DNA of 64,000 nt, taken from NCBI GenBank assembly GCA_030762935.1, contig CM060886.1, forward strand, positions 34,581,509-34,645,508, in the 5' to 3' direction. The translations under genes and the position numbers were made by a program. Source of the stretch: Hymenopus coronatus (lineage: Eukaryota; Arthropoda; Insecta; Mantodea; Hymenopodidae). Numbering within the stretch: position 1 is the first letter of the stretch; the number at the start of each line of letters is the position of its first letter. Below are positions 37,383 through 48,040 of the stretch, piece after piece. The notes beneath the pieces are model-generated. The model saw nothing but the letters and a program-made list of their open reading frames with translations, searched no databases and was not told the origin of the DNA.

Positions 37383-37730
37383 AAAACAGGTGTCTGAGAA
37401 ATATTAATGGAGGTTTTGGACCTCGGAAGATATCAAATGTAGATGTGTGCAAATTAATAGCAAAGAAATGGGTTCAAAAAGAGCAAATTGATGGTCACAT
37501 ACTATGAAGGTAAAGTAGTATTACAAGAATGGCCTTTGAGTGGAATCCACAAGGCTCAAGCAGGTCAAGAGGCAGACAGGATGAGCTAGCGCAACGATGC
37601 GAGCAGAAGCAAAAATGACAGGGAAGAATTGATGAGATAAAGTCGCTGGCGAAAATCAGAGTTCGGTGGCATGTATTCATTAAGGTTATTTGGTTCCCCA
37701 AAGAGTAATCAGGATTGTAGTACTTCAAAT
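37383..37730 (+). pseudogene. RTE-like LINE C-terminus, part c
   Basis: Continues the LINE: CLRNINGGFGPRKISNVDV, KKWVQKEQIDGHI, then WNPQGSSRSRGRQDELAQRC and KSLAKIRVRWHVFI. This matches the RTE tail pattern GHxLR, WNPQGSRRRGRP, DRxRWR. Stops and frameshifts are frequent. Confidence 0.75.
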
Positions 37731-38307
37731 GTTACCATAGAGAAATCTGAGATCCAATAATGCTGGATTCTGGCCCAAAATAGATGATGACTTACATAGG
37801 TATGTGGTGGTTAGATAATTTAAAACTCCCATTTCTGTCAATCAGACTGACAGTTAGTCCAGTTACGCCGTGTTTTTTTAATAGGCAAATTGGACATAAA
37901 GAGTGAACGCTGTAGTGGAGGCAGTGCGTGACATAAAACATCTCCAAAAATACCATTAGTGACGGCCATAAGACATTAAGACATCGCCATGAGTTACTGT
38001 GTTCTATTCAGGAGTTTGTGGTTGTAACGATGTGTTGATATCAACAACTCCTGCGTTACTGAGAAAGATCCAAGCTCTACTTTCAACGTATCAATAAGGC
38101 TTTATAGGCTTTTAAAAACATAATATGGTCTTGTGCTATCACTCCTAAAACAGCTGGAATACTAATGCTGTGGTGTGTTTAATGTAGATGGTAACTCTAG
38201 TACTGACACATCGTGAGTTGCCATGTGTTGCTCTCGCTCCTCTTTCCTTCAGATAACAGAAGACCCTGCACAGATGCTCTCCTTAGAAGCCTACACGCGT
38301 ATCGTTC
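37731..38307. other. Unassigned intronic sequence
   Basis: Nothing recognised between the LINE relic and the 158-codon frame. Confidence 0.5.
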
Positions 38308-38784
38308 TTGAACACTGATGCGAGTTCTTTATGTGCCTTCAGTAATAGGGATGCGGTGTACTCACTGGAATGTTCATTTCACATGACTCTATACAGAGAA
38401 TTCACTCACTGCCAAATTGAACACCATAGTTCCAGTAAACGCAGTGAACTATTAAGCAAAATATTATCATCAGATTGTAGAAGCAAAGATAGTGGTGCCA
38501 CCAGAGAGCGATTTAAAAACATATCTTACATCACAGAGAACTCCACAGAGAAAACCATCGTCGTTCTTCAGATTAGTAATGTCGAAATATGTCACGTTTT
38601 CGGTGCTGTGCAAAACTTGTTTCAGCAAATTAACCAGGTGAAAATTACCCATCGGCAAAGAGTAAAACAAAACTTAAAACACGTTCTTCAAAAGAATACC
38701 GGATATTCTCTACTTTGTGAGGCACAAACTGTTCTAAATAGCAAAAGGAACTGTGATAACAGGATATCCATCTCAACTATTTAA
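38308..38784 (+). CDS. 158-codon open frame, unknown (possible hAT-type relic)
   Basis: The longest open frame in the window outside repeats, on the same strand as Duox and inside its 15.4-kb intron. The product is polar with several cysteines. Its C-terminal part (AVQNLFQQINQVKITHRQRV then KQNLKHVLQ) faintly recalls the end of hAT-family transposases and related domesticated proteins, where FSxxNxIKTKxRNRL motifs occur. There is no good start context, no splice pairing with Duox and no second domain. A degraded transposase is my preferred reading; chance is also possible. Confidence 0.25.
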   Translation: MNTDASSLCAFSNRDAVYSLECSFHMTLYREFTHCQIEHHSSSKRSELLSKILSSDCRSKDSGATRERFKNISYITENSTEKTIVVLQISNVEICHVFGAVQNLFQQINQVKITHRQRVKQNLKHVLQKNTGYSLLCEAQTVLNSKRNCDNRISISTI

Positions 38785-38847
38785 GATATGCACAGATAAC
38801 TTCGGTTGACATGGAACGATCCTTGTCTCAGTATAAGAAATGTCTGA

Positions 38848-39053
38848 ATGAAATGAAATGGAATTCTATTTATGGACATTCTTTAACTACAGTACTTCTC
38901 AGCGTCCCATTCTATGTTGGGCCTGAAAGGCAGCTTAATTTTGCTCAGAGTCCTCTTTATCAGGCTTGAGGTGCTTTTACATGCCGTAAATCTACAACAC
39001 GCGGCCAATGCTTTACCCCTTCTGAAGGTAGCAATGCGAAGGATTTTTACGCC
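38848..39053 (-). mobile_element. tRNA-derived SINE, family S-B (5'-truncated)
   Basis: Minus-strand copy that lacks the tRNA head. It begins with the tail (aatgaaatggaattctattt) and reaches the ggatttttacgcc segment. Confidence 0.9.
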
Positions 39054-39402
39054 AATGTACTTAAATGTGCATTGTAACAAAATTTATATTGACACCTTCA
39101 ATGAAGTAATCCTGTCAATGATGATTTATTATACACATTGCACTATTAGATGTTTTGCCTTTGTAAACTTCTGCATACTCTGTATGTACAGACCAGAAAT
39201 AAATATATAAAATTGCTACTGGTTGATATTAATACACGGACCAAATTTAATACACCGACTGTACCTAGCAGTGTGTTGACATTTCTTCTCACTCATTCCC
39301 TTCCCTTCCATATGCGCGTGTTGTTGATGCGGTGTTTATAGACCAGTTGTCGTTTATAGTTCCGGTGGGTGTATAAATTTCGAGCCCTGTACTTAGGTAC
39401 CT

Positions 39403-39630
39403 ATGTATATGACGTGTTTTAAAGAGATTTGTGCTTTTTGTGTAGTAAGGTTTGGTCTATCTCTTACGGTTTACCAGTTATGCAAAAGTCATTCAAACTG
39501 ACGAGATCTTCAGAGGCTATTCCCAAAAAATTCAATGCATACATTATTTACATATTTTAATCAAATTAGTTCGAGCCATATTAGAGAAAATCAAAATGTT
39601 TGAGATTTTTTTCGTGTAAAGGTTATTAAA
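39403..39630 (+). repeat. Rep-1 fragment 17
   Basis: Middle part of the element, from cgtgttttaaagagatttgt to tcgtgtaaaggttatt, ending where a mariner fold-back element starts. The matching other half was not found on the far side. Confidence 0.85.
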
Positions 39631-39632
39631 TA

Positions 39633-40268
39633 CGAGGGCCGTTTTTTTCAACCTCCGATAGGCTATAAATAACAGATAAGTTATTATTACTAAAAGTTTT
39701 GTACACTTATGGTTACTTTTCAACATAATCACCGAAAAGATTGAGACATTTATCGTACCTGTGCACAAGCTTTGCATTACCCGCTTCAAAAAATGTTGCC
39801 GCCAATGGTTTCAAATGACTATTGACATTGTTCTGAAGATCTTCGTACTTTACGACGTTTGCAGAGAGCCATTCAATACAAACGAAGGGGAATGCTGACT
39901 TCAGGAGTTGTGTTGATCCATGTCAACGCTCGTCCACACACCGCTGGCACAACCCATCAGCTCCTTGAACAATTTCAATGGGACATTTTCGATCATCCGC
40001 CGTACAGTCCTGACCTAGCACCCAGCTTTTTCCTGAACTGAAGACGTGGCTAGGAGGGCAGCACTTTCAAAAAACCGTCAATGCTCATTTGAAATCATTG
40101 GCGGCAACATGTTTCGAAGCGGGTATTGCAAAGCTTGTGCACAGGTACGATAAATGTCTCAATCTTTTCGGCGATTATGTTGAAAAGTAACCATAATAAA
40201 ATAATTGTTTTCTATGAACTTGTCTTTCATTTATAGCCTATCGGATGTTGAAAAAAAAACGGCCCTCG
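39633..40268 (+). mobile_element. Fold-back mariner element with broken transposase
   Basis: Flanked by TA at 39631-39632 and 40269-40270. The two arms are inverted copies of about 195 bases (39633-39827 and 40077-40268). Both carry the terminal cgagggccgtttttttcaac and, unusually, the end of the transposase gene. Between and into the right arm a transposase C-terminus reads QRAIQYKRRGMLTSGVVLIH, NARPHTAGTTHQLLEQF and YSPDLAPS, then after a frameshift FPELKTWLGGQHF and FGDYVEK ending at 40190. The catalytic Asp of HDN is Val, and the third catalytic Asp is lost at the frameshift. Confidence 0.92.
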
Positions 40269-40270
40269 TA

Positions 40271-41095
40271 ATTGCATAGGCACCCAAATTTAAAACTTCT
40301 GAAGGCCTCTTCTCTGCCAACTTCACATATCGTTCAATATAAAGAAACATTAAATATAAACCCTCGACGCTTTGAAACTCTATCTCTTTTTTTCGTACAG
40401 CAAGGAAAGCATTTTTCATCCGCTCCATGATCCAAAACTTCCTATCAGATATGACTGCAACAAACAGAACTAGTATACATTGCAAAATAAACCGATAATA
40501 TTTTATATAAGGGTCTACTAAATTGTCCCGAATATGAGGTTATCCATAATAGGACAGTAACTCCCCATAAAAGGAGTGGTCCACAACACAGCCATTTATC
40601 TACAATCATTTACAATAATAATTTACATGTAAAACGATGTGCTGCATATAAATATAAATGGCTGGAGAGCCACACATTTGATATCCCTATCACCAAATTT
40701 ACTTACCTAATAGCATGATTGATTTATTGCGTTTCACTAAAAGTTTCATCAGAACACCAATTAGTAGAGGAATACTGGTACCAAACAAGCACAAGTTAAG
40801 ACAGCGCTCTCACTTGTAACGGGGACTAATAGGGTAGAGTACCTACTAAAGAGAGATAACAGCATGACCTTATTTGAAAAATTACACTTCCCCGTATAAG
40901 GTGCGGTTCCCTTGCCATAATTGTGCAACTAATTACTGATTTTAATAAAATAATTAGAATGCCATACAATTTCGTGTCATGTTCGTGCAAATCTGATGCG
41001 GTAATACTGCTGTCATGATTTGAATCTGCTGAATTAATTCGACAGCAATTAAATATTTGTAAAACATTCAAGGAGCTTAAAACCAAGCTCGATTT
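40271..41095. other. Unassigned intronic sequence
   Basis: About 800 bases with no recognised feature. Part may be 5' sequence of the following LINE. Confidence 0.4.
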
Positions 41096-41850
41096 TTGGA
41101 ACAGTGCAAGAAAGAAGTTAAGTTTCTGGGCATCCATATCGAAACTGGCTTGGGCTGGCAGACTCATATTAACTACTTATCAAATAAAATAAATAAAAGC
41201 TTATTGTTATTAAGGTCACTTAGACTTAGTGTCTCCCGTTCTACTCTTGTGCCAGTGTATTATGCCCATGTTCATAGTTATCTAAGTTATGGTACTCTGT
41301 TGTGGGGCAATCGTACCTCTGCCAGTCAGTTATTTATTCTGCAGAAGAAATCTGTACGTATCATATTTGGAGCTTCACCAAGAACTCACTGTAAACCACT
41401 TTTTATGCAACTTGGTATACTGACATTGCCTTCAATGTTTGTTCTGGATTTCCTCCTATATGTTAAAAAAAATATCAACCTGTTCTTCTGTCCATAATTA
41501 TCCCACTCGAAAATGCTCTGATATTTATATTAACAAATGCAAATATAGTAAAACCCTTAACAGTTTCTCATGTATATCTGTTAAAATTTTCAACACCTTA
41601 CCTCAGAAAATTAAGACTCTTCCACTTTTAAATTTTAAGAGGAGGATCAAAACAATCTTGAAGGCAAATCCTCTTATAGCGTTTCAGAAATTTACAACCT
41701 GAAATGGGATTAATCTTATCCATTTTTAAATGTATTGTTGTAACATTATTGTATGTAGAATGTTTCTTCAATTTGTATTCTCATGACGCAGCCTATGTAT
41801 GTCTCATACTTAATGACTGAAAATAAACTATCTAACTATCTATCACACTA
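41096..41850 (+). pseudogene. CR1/Jockey-like LINE, reverse transcriptase C-terminus and 3' tail
   Basis: The frame from 41096 reads VKFLGIHIETGLGWQTHINY, then VYYAHVHSYLSYGTLLWGN and LQKKSVRIIFGASPRTHCKP. After a one-base shift near 41470 it reads NYPTRKCSDIYI and ISVKIFNTLPQKIKTLPLL. These are the thumb and C-terminal blocks of a non-LTR reverse transcriptase. The 3' end carries the ctatctaactatctatc repeat expected of a LINE tail. The copy is 5'-truncated. Confidence 0.88.
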
Positions 41851-41940
41851 ACGCTAACATCTTCCTTACAAAATGTATATAATACGTAAATACATATAGC
41901 ACATTAAAGGTTTATTATGCATTTATAAATTTTCATCTAA

Positions 41941-42034
41941 ACTATGGGTAAATTTTATGGGGAGCAGCGGGTAAAACAAGTATGCAAAGAATATTTAGAC
42001 TACAGAAAAAAGCAATAAGAATAATGGAAAAAAG
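41941..42034 (+). pseudogene. Second LINE fragment, part a
   Basis: Reads WGAAGKTSMQRIFRLQKKAI then RIMEK, the LWGxSxxxxxVFxLQKKxIRIM block of CR1/Jockey-like LINEs. It breaks off exactly where Rep-1 copy 18 starts. Confidence 0.8.
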
Positions 42035-42901
42035 TTTATGTGTTACACTCACATGACTTTCTCTATCTGCTCTACAAACAAACGCCTTACAAAAGATAAT
42101 TCTTCTTTCAACACCATGCTAATCAAGATAAACATTAGCAGAATGTTATTATGTAGTTCCTTATAAGTAGAATGAAACTAAGGGAATGCACTAGGCAAAG
42201 TTATAGTAAAATGTTTTAAAAGCTGTCATTATGCGATTGTCATTGCAAATCGCTTGTTTGCTTAGCCAAGAGTAGAACAAAAGAAAAACGGACACTTTCT
42301 GTCTGAGAAAAGCAGAAGTACTTTACAATTTAAACTAATGACAAGGAATAGGATGAAAACGGTAAACTTCACGGAAAAAATGTATATGACATAACTTGTG
42401 TATTTTAACAAGATCTACATTTTTTGTGTTGTAGGTTTTTGTCTACTCTTAAGGTTTACTAGTTATGCCAAATTAAGCAAAATTAGTCGAGAATAAACAG
42501 GTCTTCTGAAGTTATTCCCTGAAAATTCAACATATACAGTTTATTTGTCTTAGAAATGGCTTTAATATGTGGTTTTTTAATCAAAATCGTTAGAGTTATT
42601 TTTCAGAAAAACAAAATTTTCGAAATTTTTTCCATGTAAAGGGTAGTTAGGGGTGGGGGAATTTCAAGTTTGGTATTTAACCGTCTTTTCGTTTTTGAGA
42701 TATGCTGTCCGCAGACACACAGGCACACATACGCACGCACGCGCGCGCGCGCGAGGACCTGTTTCTGAAAATGCTTTTTTTTTTTATTCAGGGGATCATA
42801 AAACATGTATTTCCGGTGAAATCTCGAAATCGAATTTTTAGGTGGAATACAATACTTCTCTATCCCTATGTACATCGTACATACGGGGGCTAGAGAAAGT
42901 A
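42035..42901 (+). repeat. Rep-1 copy 18, inserted in a LINE
   Basis: Diverged subfamily (closest to copy 2). It begins tatgtgttacactcacatg and ends in tgtacatcgtacatacg then tagagaaagta. A CA/CG dinucleotide tract lies at about 42715-42754. Confidence 0.93.
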
Positions 42902-42906
42902 AATAT

Positions 42907-43295
42907 TCAAAGAAGACAGTCGTGTAAAAGGAGCTTTAAAAAAGCTAAAAATCCTCATACTACCCTGTTTATATATATTCAAATGTCTTAAACGTGTAAT
43001 AAGAAACCACATTGAAGAAAAAAATAGGAATATTCATCAACATAACACGAGAGCAAAACAGAACTACTGTAGAAATAGGTTATGTGGATCATTAATTTCC
43101 AAATGTATTGAAAATGTTGCAAAACAGAACTACTGCAGAAATAGGTTATGTGGATCATTAATTTCCAAATGTATTGAAAATGTTGCAAAAGACCTATACA
43201 ATCATTTACCTCACTCAAGAGGTAGTGAAGAAAATTAATGTAATAAAAACTTACCTGATAAAGCAAGCTTTTTACTCAATTGATGAATACAAAAC
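42907..43295 (+). pseudogene. Second LINE fragment, part b, with 66-bp duplication
   Basis: Resumes as QRRQSCKRSFKKAKILILPC, then NTRAKQNYCRNRLCGSLISK and DLYNHLPHS, the usual LINE C-terminal tail. A 66-base unit is repeated in frame (43053-43118 and from 43119), differing by one base (tgt/tgc). Confidence 0.85.
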
Positions 43296-43304
43296 GGAAA
43301 AAAA

Positions 43305-44051
43305 TCTGATGTGTTCCATTCACATGACTTTCTCTACTTCTGTGTAACAAATTATTGTTAATAAGCCAAAAGCCGGTTACTAGGTGACTGAAGTTCCTTT
43401 GTTGTATGGACACGAATTGACAAATTCCTTTATGAGAAAAGTATAAGTTTTTCAAAGCTGAAACCAAAAACAAGGAACATCTCAAAAACGATCAACTCCA
43501 CGAAAAAAATGTATATAACATAAATTGTGTGTTTTAACGTGCTCTACATTTTTTGTGTGTTAAGTTTTTGTCCATCTCTTACGGTTTAGTAGTTATGCAA
43601 AATTCATCCAGAATAAAGTAGTCTTCAGAGGCTATTCCCAGAAAATTCAAAATATACATTTTATTTGTCAGGTAAATATCTTTAACATATGATATTTTAA
43701 TCAAAATTGTTAGAGCCATTTTTTAAAAAATCAACTTTTTTTAAAAAGGTTCCATGTAAAGGGTAGTTTGGGGTGGGGGGATTTTTCTCAAAATCTTCGT
43801 GTCGCATCCCTGGAAAATACTAAACTTAAATACCAAGTTTGGTATTTTACCGACTTTTCGTTTTTGAGTTATCGTGTTCACACCGGACACACTGACATAC
43901 GGACACACACACGGACCTTCTTCTGAAAATACTTTTTTTTGGATACAGGGAACCCTAAAACATATATTTCGGTGAAATCTCGGTATCGAATTTTTGGTGG
44001 AGTCCAATACCTTCTCTATACACTATGTACATAGTACGTATAGAGAAAGTA
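43305..44051 (+). repeat. Rep-1 copy 19 (internal deletion)
   Basis: Starts tctgatgtgttcc about ten bases after the LINE relic. It lacks about 100 bases after aataagcc and ends in the palindrome and agagaaagta. Confidence 0.94.
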
Positions 44052-44442
44052 AAAATGAGTGATTTATAATTTTATTTTCAAACATTTGTTGACTGTAATT
44101 TGTCAACTATTTTATGTGGGTACTTCTATCTGTTCAGACTTGTATTTACTTCTACCTGTTAAATTAGTAATTTAAATTATATGTTTTCTAGCTCTTGTCA
44201 AATTGACGATGCTGAATCTAACATTAGCTTTCCAAAATTTGTTAATAACTATTTTAGTACGAATATCTATTCAGAATTGTATTTATATCAACTTGTTTAA
44301 TTTGTTAATGTAAATATAGATTTTATCCACTGTAAAACTGACGATGTTTTGTTAGAATATTACAAATGACAGAATAAATCAAACTCAAACATACATAAAG
44401 CCAACAAATGCTTTTAAGATTCTTTAAATCGAATTTTGAGGT
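44052..44442. other. Unassigned AT-rich intron
   Basis: Nothing recognised. The end aatgacagaataaatcaaac could be a LINE tail. Confidence 0.4.
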
Positions 44443-44655
44443 TTTTACTGCTATGACACCGCAGGCGATGGTACTGATGGTACATGGAATGAAGATGAAG
44501 CATCGGGAGAATGTAATGGCGGGGGAAACCGGAGAACCCTAAGTAAAACAGCCCTTGCGCCGATTTGTCCACCACAAATCTCGTATGCGGTCACTTGGAA
44601 TCGAACCTGGGCCGTCTAGGTGAGAGGCAAGTGGTCTGACTACTTGGTCACGGCC
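44443..44655 (-). mobile_element. tRNA-derived SINE, family S-C
   Basis: Head at the right (ggccgtgaccaagtagtcag on the minus strand; B-box ggttcgattcc), body ending with the gcctgcggtgtcat segment. It forms an inverted pair with the copy at 44764. Confidence 0.88.
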
Positions 44656-44763
44656 GAATTTTGGGCTAAAATTTGATTTGTGAGAATAAGCCTTTTTTAA
44701 AAAAAAAATAAAAAAAAACACAATCCACAAATCGATCCATATCACGCATGGACCAATCGCAAT

Positions 44764-44981
44764 CTCGCTGTGGCCGAGTGGTTAGACCACTTGCCTCTCA
44801 CCTAGACGGCCGCATGTGAGATTTGTGGTGGACAAAGCGGCGCTGGGGTGGTTTTCTCTGGGTACTCCGGTTTCCCCCGCCATCGCATTCCACCGGTGCT
44901 CCATCATCATTCATGTATCACCAGTGTCACCGCCTGCGGTGCCATAAGTAGTTAAAGCGGGCGTTAAACACTACCAACCAA
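44764..44981 (+). mobile_element. tRNA-derived SINE, family S-C (B-box deleted)
   Basis: Head gtggccgagtggttagacca with an A-box. The ggggttcgatccc stretch present at 49590 is missing here. The body matches to aaacactacca. Confidence 0.92.
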
Positions 44982-45220
44982 TCTCCGTTCAAATCCTGGA
45001 GTGATATATTATGAATTATTAAATACAGTAAAGCCCTGTAAAAACCCTGCCGAATATAACACTATCCTGTTCATTAAGCTCTATATGTAAAGTCCATGGA
45101 TGTTTCATATTAATAAGTACTGTATTATTTTTCCCTCTTTAACGCTTCCGAATCCCGCTTTTAGGGCTGCAAAAATACAAATATTGTAAATAAATTGCGA
45201 AATGTTAAATAGTTTAAAAC

Positions 45221-45454
45221 TTTTTTTTTTTTTTTTTAAATACAGTACCGGAGTCTGGTACTGAAAACCCTACTTTTATTTACCTTTTTTTTAACCTTGT
45301 TTTTCTGTATTATTACTGTTTTCTTACTTTTACAACACACACATATACACAAACATATAACACCCATGCCCAAGGCGGGACTCGAACCCACGATCCCCAG
45401 CGCTACGAAGCACCAAAGCGGGACGCCTTGGCGAGTGCGGCCATGGGGACCGGC
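45221..45454 (-). mobile_element. tRNA-derived SINE, family S-A
   Basis: Poly-T at 45221-45237 is the minus-strand A tail. The head at the right reads ggactcgaacccacgatccc (inverted B-box) and gccatggggaccggc. It matches the 4116-4359 copy. Confidence 0.92.
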
Positions 45455-46081
45455 TAAGATGCGAAAATATGCAGTATAACTTCACTCATCAGTCGAGGGC
45501 TCGAGCGCTTTACCTAGAAAAGTCCTATGGTCGGCAGTATCTGTCTATAGCAGTACCTTTTCTTGGAAGGAATTTACACTTTCAAAAGGTTTCCTATCAG
45601 TGTTTTATCCTTTTATTGAGTTTGCTTTAACCTGAAACATAGTAAGTAGAAAAAGGCAACAATACATTCCACAGCGCAATTGGCAATCCTTAACTGCCTA
45701 TCACAATCTCTGATTACAAAGTTTTCCCTCGGTTCCCAACACCCGCTTGGAGCAATACGAAAGCCGGCGAAGCAAGGACGGCGAAAGATATCAGCATATT
45801 TTTCACATTTCACTTCTCAGAGAGCAAGTACAACTGATATTGAGAGAGTAATAGGCAGTGATGGATGACTGCGACAGGGTTTTCCACACTCGGAACCGTC
45901 ATTAATGCACTCCATCCTCTTGACCAGTCAGGTAGCAGGAAAATGGCCATGTTACAGCATAAACCTCGCATACTGCAGTCTTTTTTTGAATCTGTGCAGC
46001 GATTTGTTTTACTGTAATAAAAATGCCAAGTCGTAAATGTAATAATTATCGATAAGAGCCAATCAACAATCGAGGATTTTT
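45455..46081. other. Unassigned intronic sequence
   Basis: About 600 bases without a recognised gene. A 159-codon minus-strand frame at 45810-46289 runs into Rep-1 and is rejected as coding. Confidence 0.5.
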
Positions 46082-46925
46082 TACTTTCTCTACACGTACT
46101 ATGTACATAGGGTATAGAGAAGGTACTCAAAAATTCGATACCAAGATTTCTCCGGAAATACATGTTTTGGGTCCCGCTGAATCCAAAAAAAAGCATTTTT
46201 ACAAAAAGGTCCGTGTGTGTGTGCGTGCGTGTGTGTGTGTGTGTCTGTGGACAGCATAGCTCAAAAGCGAAAAGACCGTTAAATACCACAATTGGTTTTT
46301 AAGTTTGGTATCTTCCAAGGATGATACACGAAGATTTTCAAGAATATCCCCCCCACTCCCAACTACCCTTTACTTGGAACTTTTTTCGAAAATGTTGGTT
46401 TTCTCAAAAATGACTGTAACGATTTTGATTAAAATATACGATAAAATAAAATGTATATTTTGAATTTTCTCGGAAGAGCCTCTGAAGACTACTTTGTGCT
46501 GGATGAAATTTACGGATTTTTGCATAACTGCTAAACAGTAAGAGATGGACAAAAACTTACCGTACAAAAAATGTAGAGCACATTAAAACACACAATTGAT
46601 GTTGTATACATTTTTTTCGTGGAGTTAATCGTTTTTGAGATATTCCTTGTTTTTGGTTTCAGCTTTGAAAAACTTAACTTTTCTCATACAGGAATATGTA
46701 AACTCCTGTGCATACAAACAAAGGAAATTCAGTCACATAGCAACCAACTTTTGATTATCAGTTTAGCATATAGTACTCCCTTATTTCCCTTCAGCGTACA
46801 AGCAAGTAATAGCACTATTTCTGCTATTTTTTCTCGATTAAAATGAAGTAAATAAAAGCATAAGCTTTTTCACAATAATTTGTTGCAGAGAAGTAGAAAA
46901 AGTCATGTGGATGGAATACATCAGA
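46082..46925 (-). repeat. Rep-1 copy 20
   Basis: Begins tactttctctacacgtac with a palindrome, TG tract at about 46213-46242, and ends atacatcagatttttttt. Confidence 0.94.
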
Positions 46926-46999
46926 TTTTTTTTCATAAGAAATGATCTCTTGTTCTTCACCTGAATATTCAGAAACATTATATTGTATTAGTATAATTG

Positions 47000-47096
47000 T
47001 TTTTTCACACAAGCCGTGTGTAGGACAGGAGTTGGATAGACTGAAAAATTCAATGCCACAGCCGGGATTTGTACTACGGATCACCGAGCTATAATG
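47000..47096 (-). repeat. tRNA-like repeat, family S-E
   Basis: On the minus strand it reads tagctcggtgatccgtagta, then caaatcccggctgtggcatt, then a tail with ctacacacggcttgtgtg. It is related to the copy at 47267. Confidence 0.65.
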
Positions 47097-47266
47097 GCAA
47101 CATTAGTATTGAATTTCTCAACTGATGCGCATATTTCCCAGTAAACCGCAAGGTGAGATCTCAACTTGTTTTGAGATAACAACCACAATGGCGACTTACA
47201 GTGTTGTAAGTACTTTAAGTCCCAGGATTTATAGTATATTCAACAATTATGGTCAATTGGTATTAG

Positions 47267-47400
47267 TTTGTTTTTTCACACAAACCGTGTGTAGGAAAGG
47301 AGTTGCATTGGTAGCCAAGGTAGCTCAGTGATAGAGCAACCGGCTAGTGACCGCGAGATCCGTGGTTCAAATCACGGATATGACATTGAATTTTTTTTTC
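47267..47400 (+). mobile_element. tRNA-like repeat, family S-E
   Basis: Has A-box ggtagctcagtgatagag near 47318 and B-box gtggttcaaatcac near 47362 with a perfect T-arm stem, but the acceptor and anticodon stems do not pair. It is therefore a tRNA-derived repeat, not a tRNA gene. Preceded by cacacaaaccgtgtgtagg. Confidence 0.7.
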
Positions 47401-47554
47401 AATCTGACTCTGCCTATTATATTGTCCATTAAACTGTGTAAAATATTATTTTTCATACCTAACAAATCATATCTCGTGCGTAGCGCTATTCCGATTATTG
47501 CGCATATAGCCATAGGTCCTTGAAGAGCGTAATTAGGGGTTTTACTGTATTTCA

Positions 47555-47910
47555 GGTGGCGCCGAGGTTGAGTGGTTAAACCGCTCGCCTCCATCTAGGC
47601 GGCCGGGGTTCAATCCCAAGCACCCGCAAGTGGAATTCGTGGTGGACGAAACGGCATCTGGGAGAAACCTCCGATTTCCCCCGCCACTCATTCTTCCAAT
47701 TACTCCATCATCACCTTTCCAATCATCAATTTCGCTTATATTTCATATCATCCACTTCCTTATGTATGGGCCGATCCCTCGTAACAGGTTCTCCATTCTA
47801 TGGTTTGTGCCGTTGGTCCCCGACAAGCTTCTAACCCCTAGGCATTGGATTGTAAATCCTAGGGGGGGGGTGTCAGCCCTACAAATACGGGGAGGGTAAG
47901 CCGATTACGA
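47555..47910 (+). mobile_element. tRNA-derived SINE, family S-D (best copy)
   Basis: Head ggtggcgccgaggttgagtg with A-box gttgagtggtt and B-box ggggttcaatccc, a long body, then ctaggcattggattgtaaat and a run of nine G residues. It ends about 130 bases before Duox exon 4. Confidence 0.93.
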
Positions 47911-48040
47911 AAAGAAACGAAACTATTTCAATTTGCTTCTCTGATACGAGGTAGAAGGATTTCGCTCCGTGGAAAGTGTTTGCCACTGACTGCAATATAT
48001 GAACATAATTATTGAATATTGTTGTTTTGTGTTTTTTCAG

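Noticed and set aside
41096..41497. A host gene encoding a 133-residue protein
   Set aside because: The motifs are those of a non-LTR reverse transcriptase C-terminus, the frame shifts at 41470 and a LINE tail follows.
45810..46289. 159-codon minus-strand frame
   Set aside because: Its N-terminal part is Rep-1 copy 20, including the TG tract (read as HTHTRTHTHT). The rest has no domain, so it is a chance frame across a repeat border.
47310..47385. Functional tRNA gene
   Set aside because: The T-arm pairs well, but the acceptor and anticodon stems do not. The segment is part of a repeat with related copies nearby.
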